Part shown: one piece after another, positions 48,253-59,654 of the stretch
How positions within the stretch are numbered: position 1 is the stretch's first letter
Layout: each line of letters begins with the position of its first letter
Source: Chrysomallon squamiferum
Taxonomy: Eukaryota > Mollusca > Gastropoda > Neomphalida > Peltospiridae
Direction: 5' to 3'
Assembly (NCBI GenBank): GCA_012295275.1
Contig: CM022665.1
Location: 48,605,064-48,669,063, forward strand
DNA length: 64,000 nt
The notes under the pieces: model-generated
The model's database searches: none
What the model was told of the DNA's origin: nothing
What the model saw: only the letters and a program-made list of their open reading frames with translations
Position numbers and translations under genes: made by a program

Positions 48253-50041
48253 GTTGTTAAAAATGTTTAAGCTTGTAATCTGCTTATTTAAATAACTGAT
48301 GTGGTAAAACATCTACATATAAGGCTGTGCATTAACATGAAATGAACATTACCATAGTCTGTGAAATTAGATGCACTGTTTTTAAACTGTAGAATACAAT
48401 AGTGATGTGTGCACATTTTTTAGTAATAATTTCAGTTACTTTAGTTAATAATTAGGGAAAGGGTTGTAGAAAATTGCTTTAAAATGAAGCATTTTTTTTT
48501 TTTCAGTTATTTATATTGGTATTGTAATAATGTGGGATATGTTACATACAGGCATATGACTTCTATTTTTATATGTTAATCTGTTTTTAATCTGTAAGTG
48601 AGTCATAACTTTTCATATAAGTGATTAAATTATTAAAACGTTTGAATACTGGAAAACTGGAATAGTGTGAGTTAAGTTATGTAATTAAATCATAACTTTA
48701 TGTTTTAGTAAGTATATTGATACATCTACATCTTTGTTTATGTTAATCTGTTTTTTAAGCAAATCTTCACTTTATGTTTTAGTAAGTAAATTAGTGATAT
48801 GTTTAAATATCGTTACTGGAATATTGTCAGTTAAATTATATACAGGTACATGACTTTTGCTTCTGTATGTTAGTCTGTTTCTTTTAAAGCAAATCATAAC
48901 TCTATGTATTAGTAAGTAAATTATGCATCCATTTAAATACTGGTGTACTGGAATATTATGAGTTAAGTTATGTAAGTAAACCATATCTTCGTGTGTTAGT
49001 AAGTAAATGGAAATATTATGAATTTATGAATTAAGCTATTCAAGTAAATCATATCTTCGTGTGTTAGTAAGTAAATTATGCATACATTTAAATACTGGTA
49101 TACTGGAATATTATGAATTAAGTTATGTAAGTAAACCATATCTTCGAGTGTTAGTAAGTAAATTATGCATAATTTAAATACTGGTGTACTGGAATATGAA
49201 TTAAGCTATTCAAGTAAATCATATCTTTGTGGTGTTAGTATACATTTAAATATTGGTATACTGGGATGTTATGAATTAAGTTGTACAAGTGATTTGTATG
49301 TTTGTGTACTAGTAGATTACTGACACTTTTAAAATGTTTTCCCAGGAGACAGACATGTCGCAGGCAGACAAGTATGCAGAGATTGCTATGTCAGCAGATC
49401 GTTACAACCCAGCAGGTAAAGTCGTTTGATGTCTCGTTTTTGTGTTTACCTGTGTCACAATGTGTTTTCAGTCTTTAACATAGAAAGTCAGTGTACGAAA
49501 TAACACATTGTCAAATCTCATCTTCAGAATACTGTTAGTTGTTATGTGTGTGATGTCATACTTGTAAGTAAAATAAGTAAATAAGTAAGTAGACAGACAG
49601 ATTGATAGAATGGATTGAATGTATATACAAGATTGAAATAAATAAATGAAAAATGATTAGAATGTATAAATGAATAAATAATATAAAATAAATTAAATTA
49701 AATTAAATTAAATTAAATTAATGAATAAATAAAAAAAAAATAAAAAAGTGAATCAGTAAATAAATAAAATAAAAAAATGAAATGAAAGGAGTATTTATTC
49801 AGCTGAAAGTGTGAGCTGTTCTGAACGTGGTCTGTTTTCAGCGCTGGTGAACAAGGGAAATGTGCTGTTTGCTAGGAATGACTTTGAGAAAGCTCGCGAG
49901 TTCTACAAGGAGGCTCTGTCCAATGACTCTTCCTGTGTGGAGGCTCTCTACAACCTCGGTCTGTACTTCTCAGTGTCTGTCTGTACCTCTTAGTGTCTGT
50001 ACTTCTCAATGTCTGTCTGTAATTTCCTCAAGTCTGTCTTA

Positions 50042-50072
<31 letters not shown>

Positions 50073-53000
50073 TTGTTCAGAGTTAGTTCTGCAGTGTTTA
50101 ATTGCTGATTTAAATTTTAAAATTTTAAAATTATTTTCATTTCAAAAACAACAAATACATTGTGTAAGAACTATTTTGTTGTGATGTATGGTTTTTGTAG
50201 GTGACAGTGAAATTAATACACATGAATCTACCACTGCTGAGAGCAGTAAGTTGAGAACTGAAACAGTTAGTTTAGTTTTTGTGTTATTTAGGATTGCAGG
50301 ATAAAAGAAATACAAATGGTTACTGTCTAGAAATACCAGTTTTATCCAGCGAAGGTTAGAATGCTGAACTGCAGTGAGTCTCTGACGTTTATGTGTTTGT
50401 TTACAGGTTTGTGTAACAAGCGACTGACACGTCTTGAAGATGCTCTCGACTGTTTCTACAAACTTCATGCCATCCTGCGAAACAGCCCTGAAGTGATGTA
50501 CCAGATAGCTGATATGTATCCTTCTGTTACCACTACTTTCACTTAATATCATTTTATTGGTTGTCTTTACTTTATTTTTATTTTTTGTTCTTGTTGTTGG
50601 TGCTGGGTTTTTTTTCTTCATGAATGGCATGATATAAAAAGAGAGCTTATTTGGAAGCTTTTTTTTTTTTGTTTTTCAAAAGCAGTTTGATATGAACAGA
50701 TGTTTTTGAAAATTATTAATTTCTTCGTGTTTTTTTCTTTATGAATGATGTGATACAAAAATAGAGTATTTAAATTTTTTTTTTTTTTTGAATGAATGAC
50801 ATCAAAAAGGACTTTATTTGGAAAGCCTTTTTGTTTATTATTATTTTTATTTTTTTTTTTGTAAACTACATATTTTTGAAATAAGAATTTATTGGGAAAC
50901 TATTAATTTGTTTGTTTTAATTATTAATTGTACAGGATGGCGATGTTTATTAATTCTGCTGGATTATTAATTATATTGGACAGTAATGTTTTTGTTGTTC
51001 TTAACTGTAATCAGCTATGACCAGCTGGATGACTCCAGCCAGGCTACAGAATGGTGAGTTTGTTTTTACATCTCAACTGTTAATGTGGATTAAATTGTAT
51101 GTCACTTATGTCTTTGTTTTAATTAGACACTGTTTAGCATGGCATTGTATATTTTGGTGTGTGCTGTTGATAGTTATATCTCAGTGTGTTAGTATGTATG
51201 TATCTGTGTCTGTGTGTTTATTAGGTGTGTGTCTGTCTATGTGTGTGTCTGTCTATGTGTGTGTCTGTGTGTGTGTGTGTCTGTCTATGTGTGTGTCTGT
51301 GTGTGTGCGTGTGCATATTTAAACTGGTGATTAACACAGCACTATTTATTCAGGTTTATGCAGCTGATAGGCGTGGTGTCCTCTGACTCAAGTATCCTAG
51401 CCAGGATGGGAGAGCTGTACGACAACGAGGGGGATAAATCTCAGGCTTTCCAGTACTACTACGACGTCAGTGTCCTTATTTTATACTAGTTTTTATTTTT
51501 ATATCATAGTACTGTGACGTCAGTGTCCTTATTTTATACTAGTTTTTATTTTTATATCATAGTACTGTGACGTCAGTGTCCTTATTTTATACTAGTTTTT
51601 ATTTTTATATCATAGTACTGTGACGTCAGTGTCCTTATTTTATACTAGTTTTTATTTTTATATCATAGTACTGTGACGTCAGTGTCCTTATTTTATACTA
51701 GTTTTTATTTTTATATCATAGTACTGTGACGTCAGTGTCCTTATTTTATACTAGTTTTTATTTTTATATCATAGTACTGCGACGTCAGTGTCCTTATTTT
51801 ATACTAGTTTTTATTTTTATATCATAGTACTACGACGTCAGTGTCCTTATTCTATACTAGTTTTTATTTTTATATCATAGTACTGTGACGTCAGTGTCCT
51901 TATTTTATTCTAGTTTTTATTTTTATATCATAGTACTACGACGTCAGTGTCCTTATTTTATACTAGTTTTTATTTTTATATCACAGTACTACGACGTCAG
52001 TGTCCTTATTCTATACTAGTTTTTATTTTTATATCACAGTACTACGACGTCAGTGTCCTTATTCTATACTAGTTTTTATTTTTATAACATAGTACTGCGA
52101 TGTCAGTGTACTTATTCTATACTAGTTTTTATTTTTACGGTATACTACTTTTCAAGATGACTGAAGCATAACTGTAATATTTAGTTACTCAGGATATCTT
52201 ATATTGATATCATCTGATATCTGAGTGTCTAATACTAATAACATCCAAGATATCTTATATTGATAATGTCTGTTATCGTGATTTCTTATTTATTGATATA
52301 TGTTATCATGATATCTGATACTGAGAATATCTAATATCTTAGATACAGAGTTTTAAAATCATCTGTATTAATCTGGATATTTGTTTAGATTTCTCATGGT
52401 GTTAGAATATTGGTCAAAGCAACCTGTGAAATTGTTTAATTCTCAATCATATAATATAGCATCTTAATTGATAATAGTATGTACTTGTGAAGTTGTAGAA
52501 AATTTAGTCCTTTATTTTTTTTTTTTTATTATTTTCTTTTTGTCCAATACTATATTTTATTATTGTTGTATTGATACTGTATTTTATATTTACAGTCGTA
52601 CCGATACTATCCGTCCAACATTCCAGTCATTGAGTGGCTTGGTGCCTACTACATTGACTCACAGTTCTGTGAGAAAGCTATTCACTACTTTGAAAGAGCA
52701 TCCATAGTACAGTGAGAATTTTATTTTACTTCATTGTAATTTTACACAGTTCTGTGAGAAAGCTATTCACTACTTTGAAAGAGCATCCATAGTACAGTGA
52801 GTTTTTTATTTTACTTCATTGTACTATTACACAGTTCTGTGAGAAAGCTATTCACTACTTTGAAAGAGCATCCATTGTACAGTGAGTTTTTTTTATTTTA
52901 CTTCATTGTACTATTACACAGTTCTGTGAGAAAGCTATTCACTACTTTGAAAGAGCATCCATAGTACAGTGAGAATTTTATTTTACTTCATTGTAATTTT

Positions 53001-55975
53001 ACACAGTTCTGTGAGAAAGCTATTCACTACTTTGAAAGAGCATCCATAGTACAGTGAGTTTTTTATTTTACTTCATTGTACTATTACACAGTTCTGTGAG
53101 AAAGCTATTCACTACTTTGAAAGAGCATCCATAGTACAGTGAGTTTTTTATTTTACTTCATTGTACTGTTATGTTAATTTTTTATACTGCATTTACTTCA
53201 GTTACAGATATATGTTCTGTACAGTATAAATAAATATGTATATGTATGTGTATATATAGTATTACTATTTTGTTTTATTTTTCAGACCAAATGAGGTAAA
53301 GTGGCATCTGATGATTGCAAGTTGTTATCGTCGCAGTGGCAACTACCAGCAGGCTCTAGAAACCTACAAAACCATACACAGGAAATTCCCCGACAACGTT
53401 GAATGTAAAATGTTTATTATTTTGTTACCCATGATGTTAAATTTATTTAATTTGTTTATCATTTTTGTTACCTGGGTTGTGAAATTATTTTGTTTATCAT
53501 TTTATTACTTCAGCTCCTATTCCATTTTCACTGTTGTGTAATGTGTTTTGTGTTATCACATTGTAATGAAGAAACTTGATGTACCATACTAAACTCTGTA
53601 CGTAACAGCCTCCACTACAGATGTGTAATAGTGGAAATGGGCAGAGAACTCTACAGATGAATTTATTTACAGCTGACTGTTTGACTGTTGTGTTTGTTTT
53701 ATTTATCTCAGGTTTAAAGTTTCTCGTTCGACTCTGCACAGACTTGGGAATGAAGGATGCGCAGGAATATGCTACCAAACTGAAGAAAGCGGAGAAGGCA
53801 AAAGAACTTCGTGAACAGGTAAATTTAGACACTTTCGTGTTTTTTTTAAATTTTATTTTAAATTTCCTTTTTTTTAAATTTTATTTTAAATTTCCTTATC
53901 CTTAAATTAACTTTGAAAATAATAAAAATTCAAACTACTTTTTTTTTCTTAATAAACAGAGATATTATATGTATAATTATATCAGTTTAAAAATTAAAAT
54001 TGAACACCATTTTTTTTTATATAAAGAGAGATATTAAAAAAAAAAGAAATTACATCCTTATTATTACAGAAACTAAGCATTTTTTAAAAATTTTAAATAT
54101 CCTTTTTTATAAACAGGGATATTATATATATTGTTATTACCACTGTCTGAAAACATAAAAATACTTTAAAAGAACTGACCTGTGCAATAATGAAATGTTC
54201 TAGATTATCAAAAATATTAATTCTGAAAATTTAAATAGCATAGTGACTGTCTTGTTTATATTTCAAAATTTTAAACAGACTGAGTCGTTAACATTTTTTA
54301 TCATGGTAAAATTAATGTTTTAACATTCAGCTTGTATTGTTACTTTTTTAAAATGATTTTTTTATTTGTTTTTAAATCATATTTAAAAATCTAGAGAGCT
54401 ACAAGTGGAACACGACGAGGAAGTGGTCGTAGGCGTGATGGAAGTGCGGGAAGTGGTACGTTAACTTCTACTTTCACTTTCATTTTAATACAAAAACCAT
54501 GATCCCTTCAAGTTTTGTAATAGTCTTTACAGACACTAACTAGCAGACTCTTTTAGTTTTTGTTAAATCTGATGAATATACTTTTACATGGTCATAAACA
54601 TTTCCTTTTAACACATATTTATTAAAATATTTATTTTATTTAGTTATTTTTTAAATTGTTTTTAATTTTTAATTTTTTTTTTGCAGATCGTGAAGGAAGT
54701 GCAGGAGCAACACGATCTTTCAGTGGGAAGGGTTCGAGAGTTGGAGGAATCAGGCGACCTCCAACCTTTGATGAAAATGAGGAACAAACACCTTACCACA
54801 CAAGCAAGACCCAGGAAATAGGTTAATAATACTCATTTTTTTAAATTTAATTTTAAAAAGTTCAGTCTCAAAAACAGGAAAGCCCATATCAGTTTTTGTT
54901 CAGTGCATTTAGAAAGTTATCTTTGTTTACGAATTGTTATTTGGGGAAATTGTTACATTATGGAGGAGTATAAAGTTTTTGTTTTTGAAGATGAAAGTTG
55001 AAAACTTTGCCAGCAACTCTCTTTTTTGACTTTATAGTATTTTATTGGTGCTTCAGAGGAATGCATCTTATTTGGTTAATTTTATGTGTTGTACTGAAAA
55101 TGTCCATTTGTTGTAGATTTTACAGTTGTATTGATAATGCTACTTTGATGTTACAGTTCTACTGATAATGTGGTTGTTGTTGATTTTACCAGTGTGGTTT
55201 TGTTGTAGATATTTACTAGTGTGGTTTTGTTGTAGATATTTACTAGTGTGGTTTTGTTGTACTGACTGTGTAGTTTTGCTGTATGTTACAGTTGTACTGG
55301 CAGTGAAGTTTTGTTGTAGATGTTAGTTGTACTGACTGTGTAGTTTTGCTGTAGATGTTAGTTGTACTGACTGTGTAGTTTTGCTGTAGATGTTACAGTT
55401 GTACTGACAGTATGGTTTTGTTGTAGATATTTACTAGTGTGGTTTTGTTGTACTGACTGTGTAGCTTTGCTGTATGTTACAGTTGTACTGGCAGTGAAGT
55501 TCTGTTGTAGATGTTAATTGTACTGACTGTGTAGTTTTGCTGTAGATGTTACAGATGTACTGACAGTGTAGTTATGTTGTAGATGTTACAGTTGTACCAA
55601 CAGTATGGTATTGTTGTAGATATTTACTAGTGTGGTTTTGTTGTAGATGTTACAGGTGTACTGACAGTGTTGTTTTGATGTAGATGTTACAGTTGTACCA
55701 ACAGTGTGGTTTTGTTGTAGATGTTACAGTTGTACTGACAGTATGGTTTTGTTGTAGATGTTACAGTTTAACTGACAGTGTAGTTTTGTTGCAGATATTT
55801 ACTAGTTGTGGTTTTGTTGTAGATGCTTACCAGTGTGGTTTTGTTGTAGATGCGACGTATTATGATCCTCTTGGGCCCGGAGATGGAGAGACCGAAGACT
55901 GCTGCAGCAAAGAGAGACGCGGCTCACGATGAGTTTGCAGACGAAGAACTCGGAGAGGAATTTTTACCAGAATAA
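39849..55975 (+). CDS. IFT88: Intraflagellar transport protein IFT88, 24 coding exons
   Basis: TPR subunit of the IFT-B core, needed for anterograde transport and cilium assembly. Coding exons: 39849-39950, 40222-40290, 40724-40898, 41769-41841, 42086-42176, 42386-42490, 42887-42989, 43363-43477, 43983-44214, 44815-44885, 45060-45146, 45299-45398, 45856-45942, 49346-49415, 49842-49958, 50407-50515, 51015-51053, 51354-51465, 52596-52711, 53286-53404, 53712-53818, 54395-54455, 54687-54821, 55850-55975. About 839 residues (human 824-833). The start MNRLSMMEQVHLAGEEEDDL and YSGFNDYN match the conserved N-terminus; the second Met pair (MM) aligns with the human start. Clear TPR helices include MGNIYFRQKNFPKAIKYYRM and NKGNVLFARNDFEKAREFYK. 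The C-terminus is the conserved DEFADEELGEEFLPE. Phases agree throughout except for one extra base in the last exon at 55879-55880; read literally the protein ends early at 55932. Confidence 0.97.
40873..41690. repeat. Minisatellite of about 85 bp copying the IFT88 exon 3 donor edge
   Basis: The end of exon 3 is TTTTACTTCATCTGGTAACAGAG|GTAGATTT. About eight further units of TTTTACTTCAAGCTGGTAAC followed by AGAGGTAGATTTTCTTTG and a TAAGTCTTAGTCTAATACAG linker come after it. Most carry the same AG|GTAGAT donor; two units have lost AGAG. Confidence 0.93.
42479..42765. repeat. Minisatellite of about 33-35 bp copying the IFT88 exon 6 donor edge
   Basis: Exon 6 ends CTTACATACTCA|GTAAGTATTT. Units of CTTACATACTCAGTAAGTAT followed by TTATTAGTGACTA recur about eight times, several with an intact CA|GTAAGT. 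Confidence 0.93.
43145..43290. repeat. (TTTA)n microsatellite in IFT88 intron 7
   Basis: ATTT/TTTA tetranucleotide runs over about 145 bp, about 70 bp before the exon 8 acceptor. Confidence 0.93.
43472..43660. repeat. 33-bp minisatellite copying the IFT88 exon 8 donor edge
   Basis: Exon 8 ends AAATGAG|GTTATTTTACAG. Units of GAGGTTATTTTACAGAAATA followed by ATTATAGTTA recur six times; most keep the GAG|GTTATT junction. Confidence 0.93.
45480..45720. repeat. (TATG)n-type degenerate microsatellite in IFT88 intron 12
   Basis: ATGTATGT/ATGAATGA repeats without coding content. Confidence 0.85.
46235..46425. repeat. 62-bp repeat, three copies, in IFT88 intron 13
   Basis: Units of GTGAAATAAAAATATTCTAC followed by TGATAATGTGATTACATAGA and CCAGTGATATAACATAGTTG. 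Confidence 0.9.
47508..47815. repeat. (CA)n and (TACA)n microsatellite
   Basis: Long CA run at 47508-47552, then TATA/CACA/TACATACA repeats to about 47815. Confidence 0.93.
48198..48249. repeat. (CT)n microsatellite
   Basis: About 25 CT dinucleotides. Confidence 0.93.
48595..49295. repeat. Degenerate tandem repeat of about 90-110 bp in IFT88 intron 13
   Basis: About seven units share TTAGTAAGTAAATTATGCAT, AAATACTGGTATACTGGAAT and ATTATGAATTAAGTTATGTAA. It ends within about 50 bp of the exon 14 acceptor. Confidence 0.88.
49959..50030. repeat. Short repeat at the IFT88 exon 15 donor
   Basis: Starting at the donor, the element GTCTGTACTTCTCAGTGTCT is repeated three times with changes (units of about 20-28 bp). 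Later copies retain GTCTGTAC. Confidence 0.8.
51456..52125. repeat. 53-bp minisatellite copying the IFT88 exon 18 donor edge, 13 donors
   Basis: Exon 18 ends TACTACTACGAC|GTCAGT. The last exon bases plus GTCAGTGTCCTTATTTTATA and CTAGTTTTTATTTTTATATC are repeated at exactly 53-bp spacing from the real donor (51466) to the last copy (52102), giving 13 donor-like GTCAGT sites. Units vary as TGTGAC, TGCGAC and TACGAC at the exon-like end. Confidence 0.96.
52660..53150. repeat. 85-bp repeat containing the 3' half of IFT88 exon 19, six copies
   Basis: The coding bases for FCEKAIHYFERASIVQ plus the GTGAG donor occur in the real exon (from 52665) and five times more in the following intron (from 52750, 52835, 52922, 53007 and 53092). 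Exon-like parts are identical apart from one ATA/ATT change. Linkers alternate between two variants (AATTTTACACAG and ACTATTACACAG), suggesting a two-unit period. Each copy also has a CACAG that could act as an acceptor. Confidence 0.96.
55130..55849. repeat. Minisatellite of about 37-40 bp ending at the IFT88 last-exon acceptor
   Basis: About 18 units of GGTTTTGTTGTAGATGTTAC followed by AGTTGTACTGACAGTGT. The real acceptor is GGTTTTGTTGTAG|ATGCGACG, so each unit holds the acceptor plus the first three exon bases. Many units keep TAG|ATG. Confidence 0.93.
55850..55975 (+). other. IFT88 last exon with single-base frameshift
   Basis: After DATYYDPLGP the literal frame runs GDGETEDCCSKERRGSR and stops at 55930-55932. 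Removing one G of the GG at 55879-55880 gives EMERPKTAAAKRDAAHDEFA and then DEELGEEFLPE with a stop at 55973-55975, which matches the conserved IFT88 C-terminus. The frameshift is visible; its cause (assembly or mutation) is not. Confidence 0.9.
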
Positions 55976-56239
55976 ATTTCCCCATTTCAAATTGTTTACA
56001 TGCTACAAGTTCACAAAAGTTTCAACATTCATGGACAAACTAGCTTTTAACAAGTTGTTTGCATAAATTATTCTGTCATTTATATTTTGCTACTAAATTA
56101 AATATTTTGGTTATTTTTATGTGATCCGTCCAGTAGAAATTCTCATCTTGTGTTGTTTTAAATTAGATGACTGCTCGTTACTGTGGTTATTTGCCAACAT
56201 GAACATTTGTGAAAATATTTATTTCTGTTCATTGCTAGT

Positions 56240-56245
56240 AATAAA
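56240..56245 (+). terminator. IFT88 polyadenylation signal
   Basis: AATAAA about 265 bp after the full-length stop, followed by TG-rich ATTCATGTGTGATGTTATT. Confidence 0.5.
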
Positions 56246-57296
56246 ATTATCTGTTATTCATGTGTGATGTTATTAATAACTGATTTCTTGTGAGGTTGGG
56301 ATATTTTTAAAGGTTGTCCAGTGATACCAAACAAGTTACTTAAGCTTTTAAAAAATAATAATAAAATAATTTAAACAGTTCTTGCTCGATATGAAAATTA
56401 GAATTATTCTTATCAAAATACATTTGATGAACAAAATACTTCTTTTTTTTGGTGGGGGGGGGTATCAAAAGAACTTGTCAGTGGAATAGTTTGTCATCCT
56501 ATTTTCTTAAGAGTTCTGTAAATGAACACACTAAATTACCATACTAGTATTCTCCATTTACCACAAGTCTTTGTGGAATCTGAATTAAGACTATCAGGTT
56601 TCCATCACTGTTAGGATCCTAACAGACTTGGTTCAACTGCTCCAAATTTTATTCTAATTTTATAATGATGGCGAATTGATTTTTTCAGTTCTTGAATTTT
56701 AAATTTCTTTGACTACCAATTATTTATCACACTAATAATCAACAATTTGTACAAACTGGTGAAACAATATGCTCCTCAGATTTTTGGATTATGGTACAGT
56801 TAGAAATTAAGATGAATCAATAACAGGAAAAGGACGATACATTTCACCTTACTTATAAAGTCTTGTATTTGATTACCAGTACAAACAATCTGCTCAATGT
56901 AATTCAAACAACTATTCTTATTATTAAACCAATATTCCCTATTTCCATTAGTTAAAACTGAATATATTCAGTAAAATGGAAGTCTGGTAATACTAACAGT
57001 AACAGTACTTCTGTCAGTTCTGACACTGTACAGCATACGTACAGCAATGCTAAGTGTCAGAAACTTATGGCTTGTTCCCAACAATATTCTATCAAAAATA
57101 CAAAACTAATAATGATAGGTAAAAAAAATATAATAAATGAATAAGTAAACTAATAACAATAATAATAATAAAATAAATAAAATAAAAACTTAGTGAATAA
57201 TCAGGCAATAAAAAAAATTAAAAAGCTTTAGATCAGTTGTGTTTCTATTTCAAAACCTGTAGAACCTTCTTATTTCAACTTAATGCAGTGATCGAA
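56246..57296. other. IFT88-RPL36A intergenic region
   Basis: About 1 kb between two convergent 3' ends. AT-rich with a short G-run at 56450-56461. No open frame of note, RNA gene or mobile element was recognised. Confidence 0.6.
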
Positions 57297-57302
57297 TTTA
57301 TT
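57297..57302 (-). terminator. RPL36A polyadenylation signal candidate
   Basis: TTTATT on the + strand (AATAAA on the gene strand), about 150 bp beyond the RPL36A stop, within a typical 3'UTR distance. Confidence 0.4.
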
Positions 57303-57450
57303 TTTTTGTTTTTTGCCATTTTTTTTTTTTTTTTTTTTTTAATGTGACTATTTCATGCTTTCATAACTGGAAATGTGACATCTGCATATATCAAACCAAA
57401 TCAATTTTGTTAGTTTGTATATTTTTTTAATTGTCAATTTTCTTATTCAA

Positions 57451-59565
57451 CTAGAACATGATCATCTGGCCCTGAAAAAAAAAAAATACAAATGTTGTTT
57501 AATAAAAAATATTAAACTTTTAAAATATTCTTATCTTTAAAGATTGATTACAGCATTGAGAAAACGAGACAGAATCACTGAACATCAAGTCAGAAGTCTG
57601 ATGTTGTATGTGATCACTAACATGCAATTTATCTCACTCTACGTACGCCAGTTTCTGACATCACATTACACAAAGAGATATACACACGAAGATAAAATAA
57701 TATTTTATAAAAAAATTATTTTGCAACTACAAGCTATTATTGTAATTCATTGTGGCTGTTTTATCCGACATATTAAATTTAACAAACTCTGACAAATAAC
57801 TAAATGAACTGTACGCAAGATTAGAAAAAGATTATTTCTGGCCAAGAGCTTTTTAACCAACTAACTAGTGCAATACTGACAGATATGATCTAACAAATTC
57901 CTGATAACATGTATGATGATGTAAAAGGTTGTGCAGCAGAAGATATTAACAATCAACATCCCCAAAAATGCCAAGCAATGTGTGCAGTAAAAATGCATGG
58001 TTATACAAAAATGTAGGTGTCATGATGCAGTTAACATTAATAGAAAGTTGTTGCCACCAACTTATGATTGTTTTATCAGAGATGTTGATAATATTTTAGA
58101 TTTTTTTTTATTTTTTTTTATCAGTTTTCTTTTGTTGTTTTTGATAAAATAGGTACAAGAATGAATCTGATGAAAATAATAAACTTTACCTTTCGTTTCT
58201 TGTCACCACCCAGTTCAAAATGTTTACATCTTTTAATAGACAACTGTTTTCTGTATTTACAATCAGTACATTCCATTCTCAAAACAATCTTTTTAGTTGT
58301 CTTTGCCTGAAATAGTTTGTAAATATATCAGTTAGATTAAGTAAAAAATATTTGTAAATAATAGTTTCTTCTTAAATTTTTTTTAAATACTGGAAGGTAA
58401 GGACATGGCCTTGTTATTTCCAAGTTAGTTCTCAAGCAATTAAAATAATACTGTAGAAAATTATCACTTTATTATTTATAAACATTTACCAACAAAAATA
58501 ATTTTAAATTTTAAAAATATTATTATGGTAACAGCAGAAAATTATTATTTTATACACATTTACCACGAAAAATAAATTTAAACTTTTATAAATATTTACA
58601 CAGCTACTACTAATTTTGTTTTCAATTGATTATTTTTCCTCTGATTATAAAATACAGTAATGAGAATTAAAGACATTATTTTTTTTTCTTAAATAAAAAA
58701 CTTGATGGTTTAACAAATATATATTTACCTTTTTGTGAAATATAGGTTTTGTCTGACCTCCGTAACCAGCTTGTTTTCTGTCATACCTTCTTTTACCTGA
58801 AAAGTATAAAAATGTTAATATACTGCAATACTGCAATAAAAAAAATAAGGTCTGCTAAATTAATCATTTGTATCAAAATTATCTTATTCAATCCACTACT
58901 GTTTCATTCCTATCACAAACCAATGTGACCATTTTATATATCTATTATAGTTTTATTACCTGCAGAATGAATTTGACAGGTATGTGATACCAACCATCTC
59001 TACAATGCATTGAAATGTCTCCCAATGTAAAAAAACTGAGTTAAAAAAAACCTGTACTAATAAGGCACAAATCCAAACTGCAATATTGCTCATTTAAGGA
59101 TTTCATTACCTTGTGCATACAGTGATGCTTTGCCAGCTTTATATTGTGTTACTTTGTGTAATGTATGTCTCTTGCATTTCTTTCCCTTGCAGAATGTCCT
59201 TCTGGATTTGGGAACGTTCACCTTAAAAATATAATAAAATCAACTTTCTTCAGGGTTATTTCCCCATGTAAACTAACTAAATATTTTATAAATAAACAGA
59301 AATTAACCAATAAAAAAAAACCCGCTAATATATAAGCAGAGGTAGTTCTCAAATGTTAACATTCGTCAACTATTCATGACTTGCTAATCGTGTCGCTTAT
59401 GATTATTTTTATCTACTAACTTATCTGTATTTATTTATTATTTAACTTATATCAGAATGTGTAATAGATCATTAATTAAATGAACTTGTAATTTAATTTA
59501 AAAGATGTCATAACAATTAAGACGATAATGCTGGATTTGGAAACCAATACTAAAACCCTCACCAT
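57451..59565 (-). CDS. RPL36A: 60S ribosomal protein eL42 (RPL36A/L44), 5 coding exons
   Basis: Component of the large ribosomal subunit near the E site. Coding exons in transcript order: 59565-59563, 59221-59110, 58796-58729, 58306-58190, 57471-57451. They encode 106 residues, exactly the family length, with no frameshift. The protein starts [20 protein letters not shown], carries the conserved [18 protein letters not shown] segment, zinc-binding-type cysteines in [10 protein letters not shown] and CKHF, and ends GQMIMF. The first coding exon holds only the ATG (ATG|GTGAGG), a common pattern in animal ribosomal protein genes. The leader contains a pyrimidine run TTCCTTTTTC about 20 bp before the ATG, consistent with a 5'TOP transcript. 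The start codon is 90 bp from that of the divergent SMAP gene. Confidence 0.98.
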
Positions 59566-59654
59566 TTTGGTGTTTTCGTTAGCGAAAAAGGAAGTTGCTA
59601 TTTAGAATTGCGCAAACGCCGATGATCTACTTCCGGCGCTGAATTGGTGCAAAG
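59566..59654. promoter_or_regulatory. Compact bidirectional promoter RPL36A / SMAP
   Basis: The two ATGs are 90 bp apart on opposite strands, so both leaders and the promoter must fit in or overlap this interval. It contains an ETS-type CTTCCGG (about 59630-59636), GCGC CpGs and, on the minus strand, the TOP-like CTTCCTTTTTCGC. No TATA box is visible. Confidence 0.7.

Larger units (their letters stand above)
45943..49345. other. IFT88 intron 13 (3.4 kb, repeat-rich)
   Basis: The largest IFT88 intron. It holds the 62-bp triplicate at 46235-46425, poly-T tracts near 47095-47190, CA and CATA microsatellites at 47508-47815, a CT tract at 48200-48247 and a tandem array of about 110 bp at 48595-49295. 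No nested gene was recognised on either strand. Confidence 0.8.
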
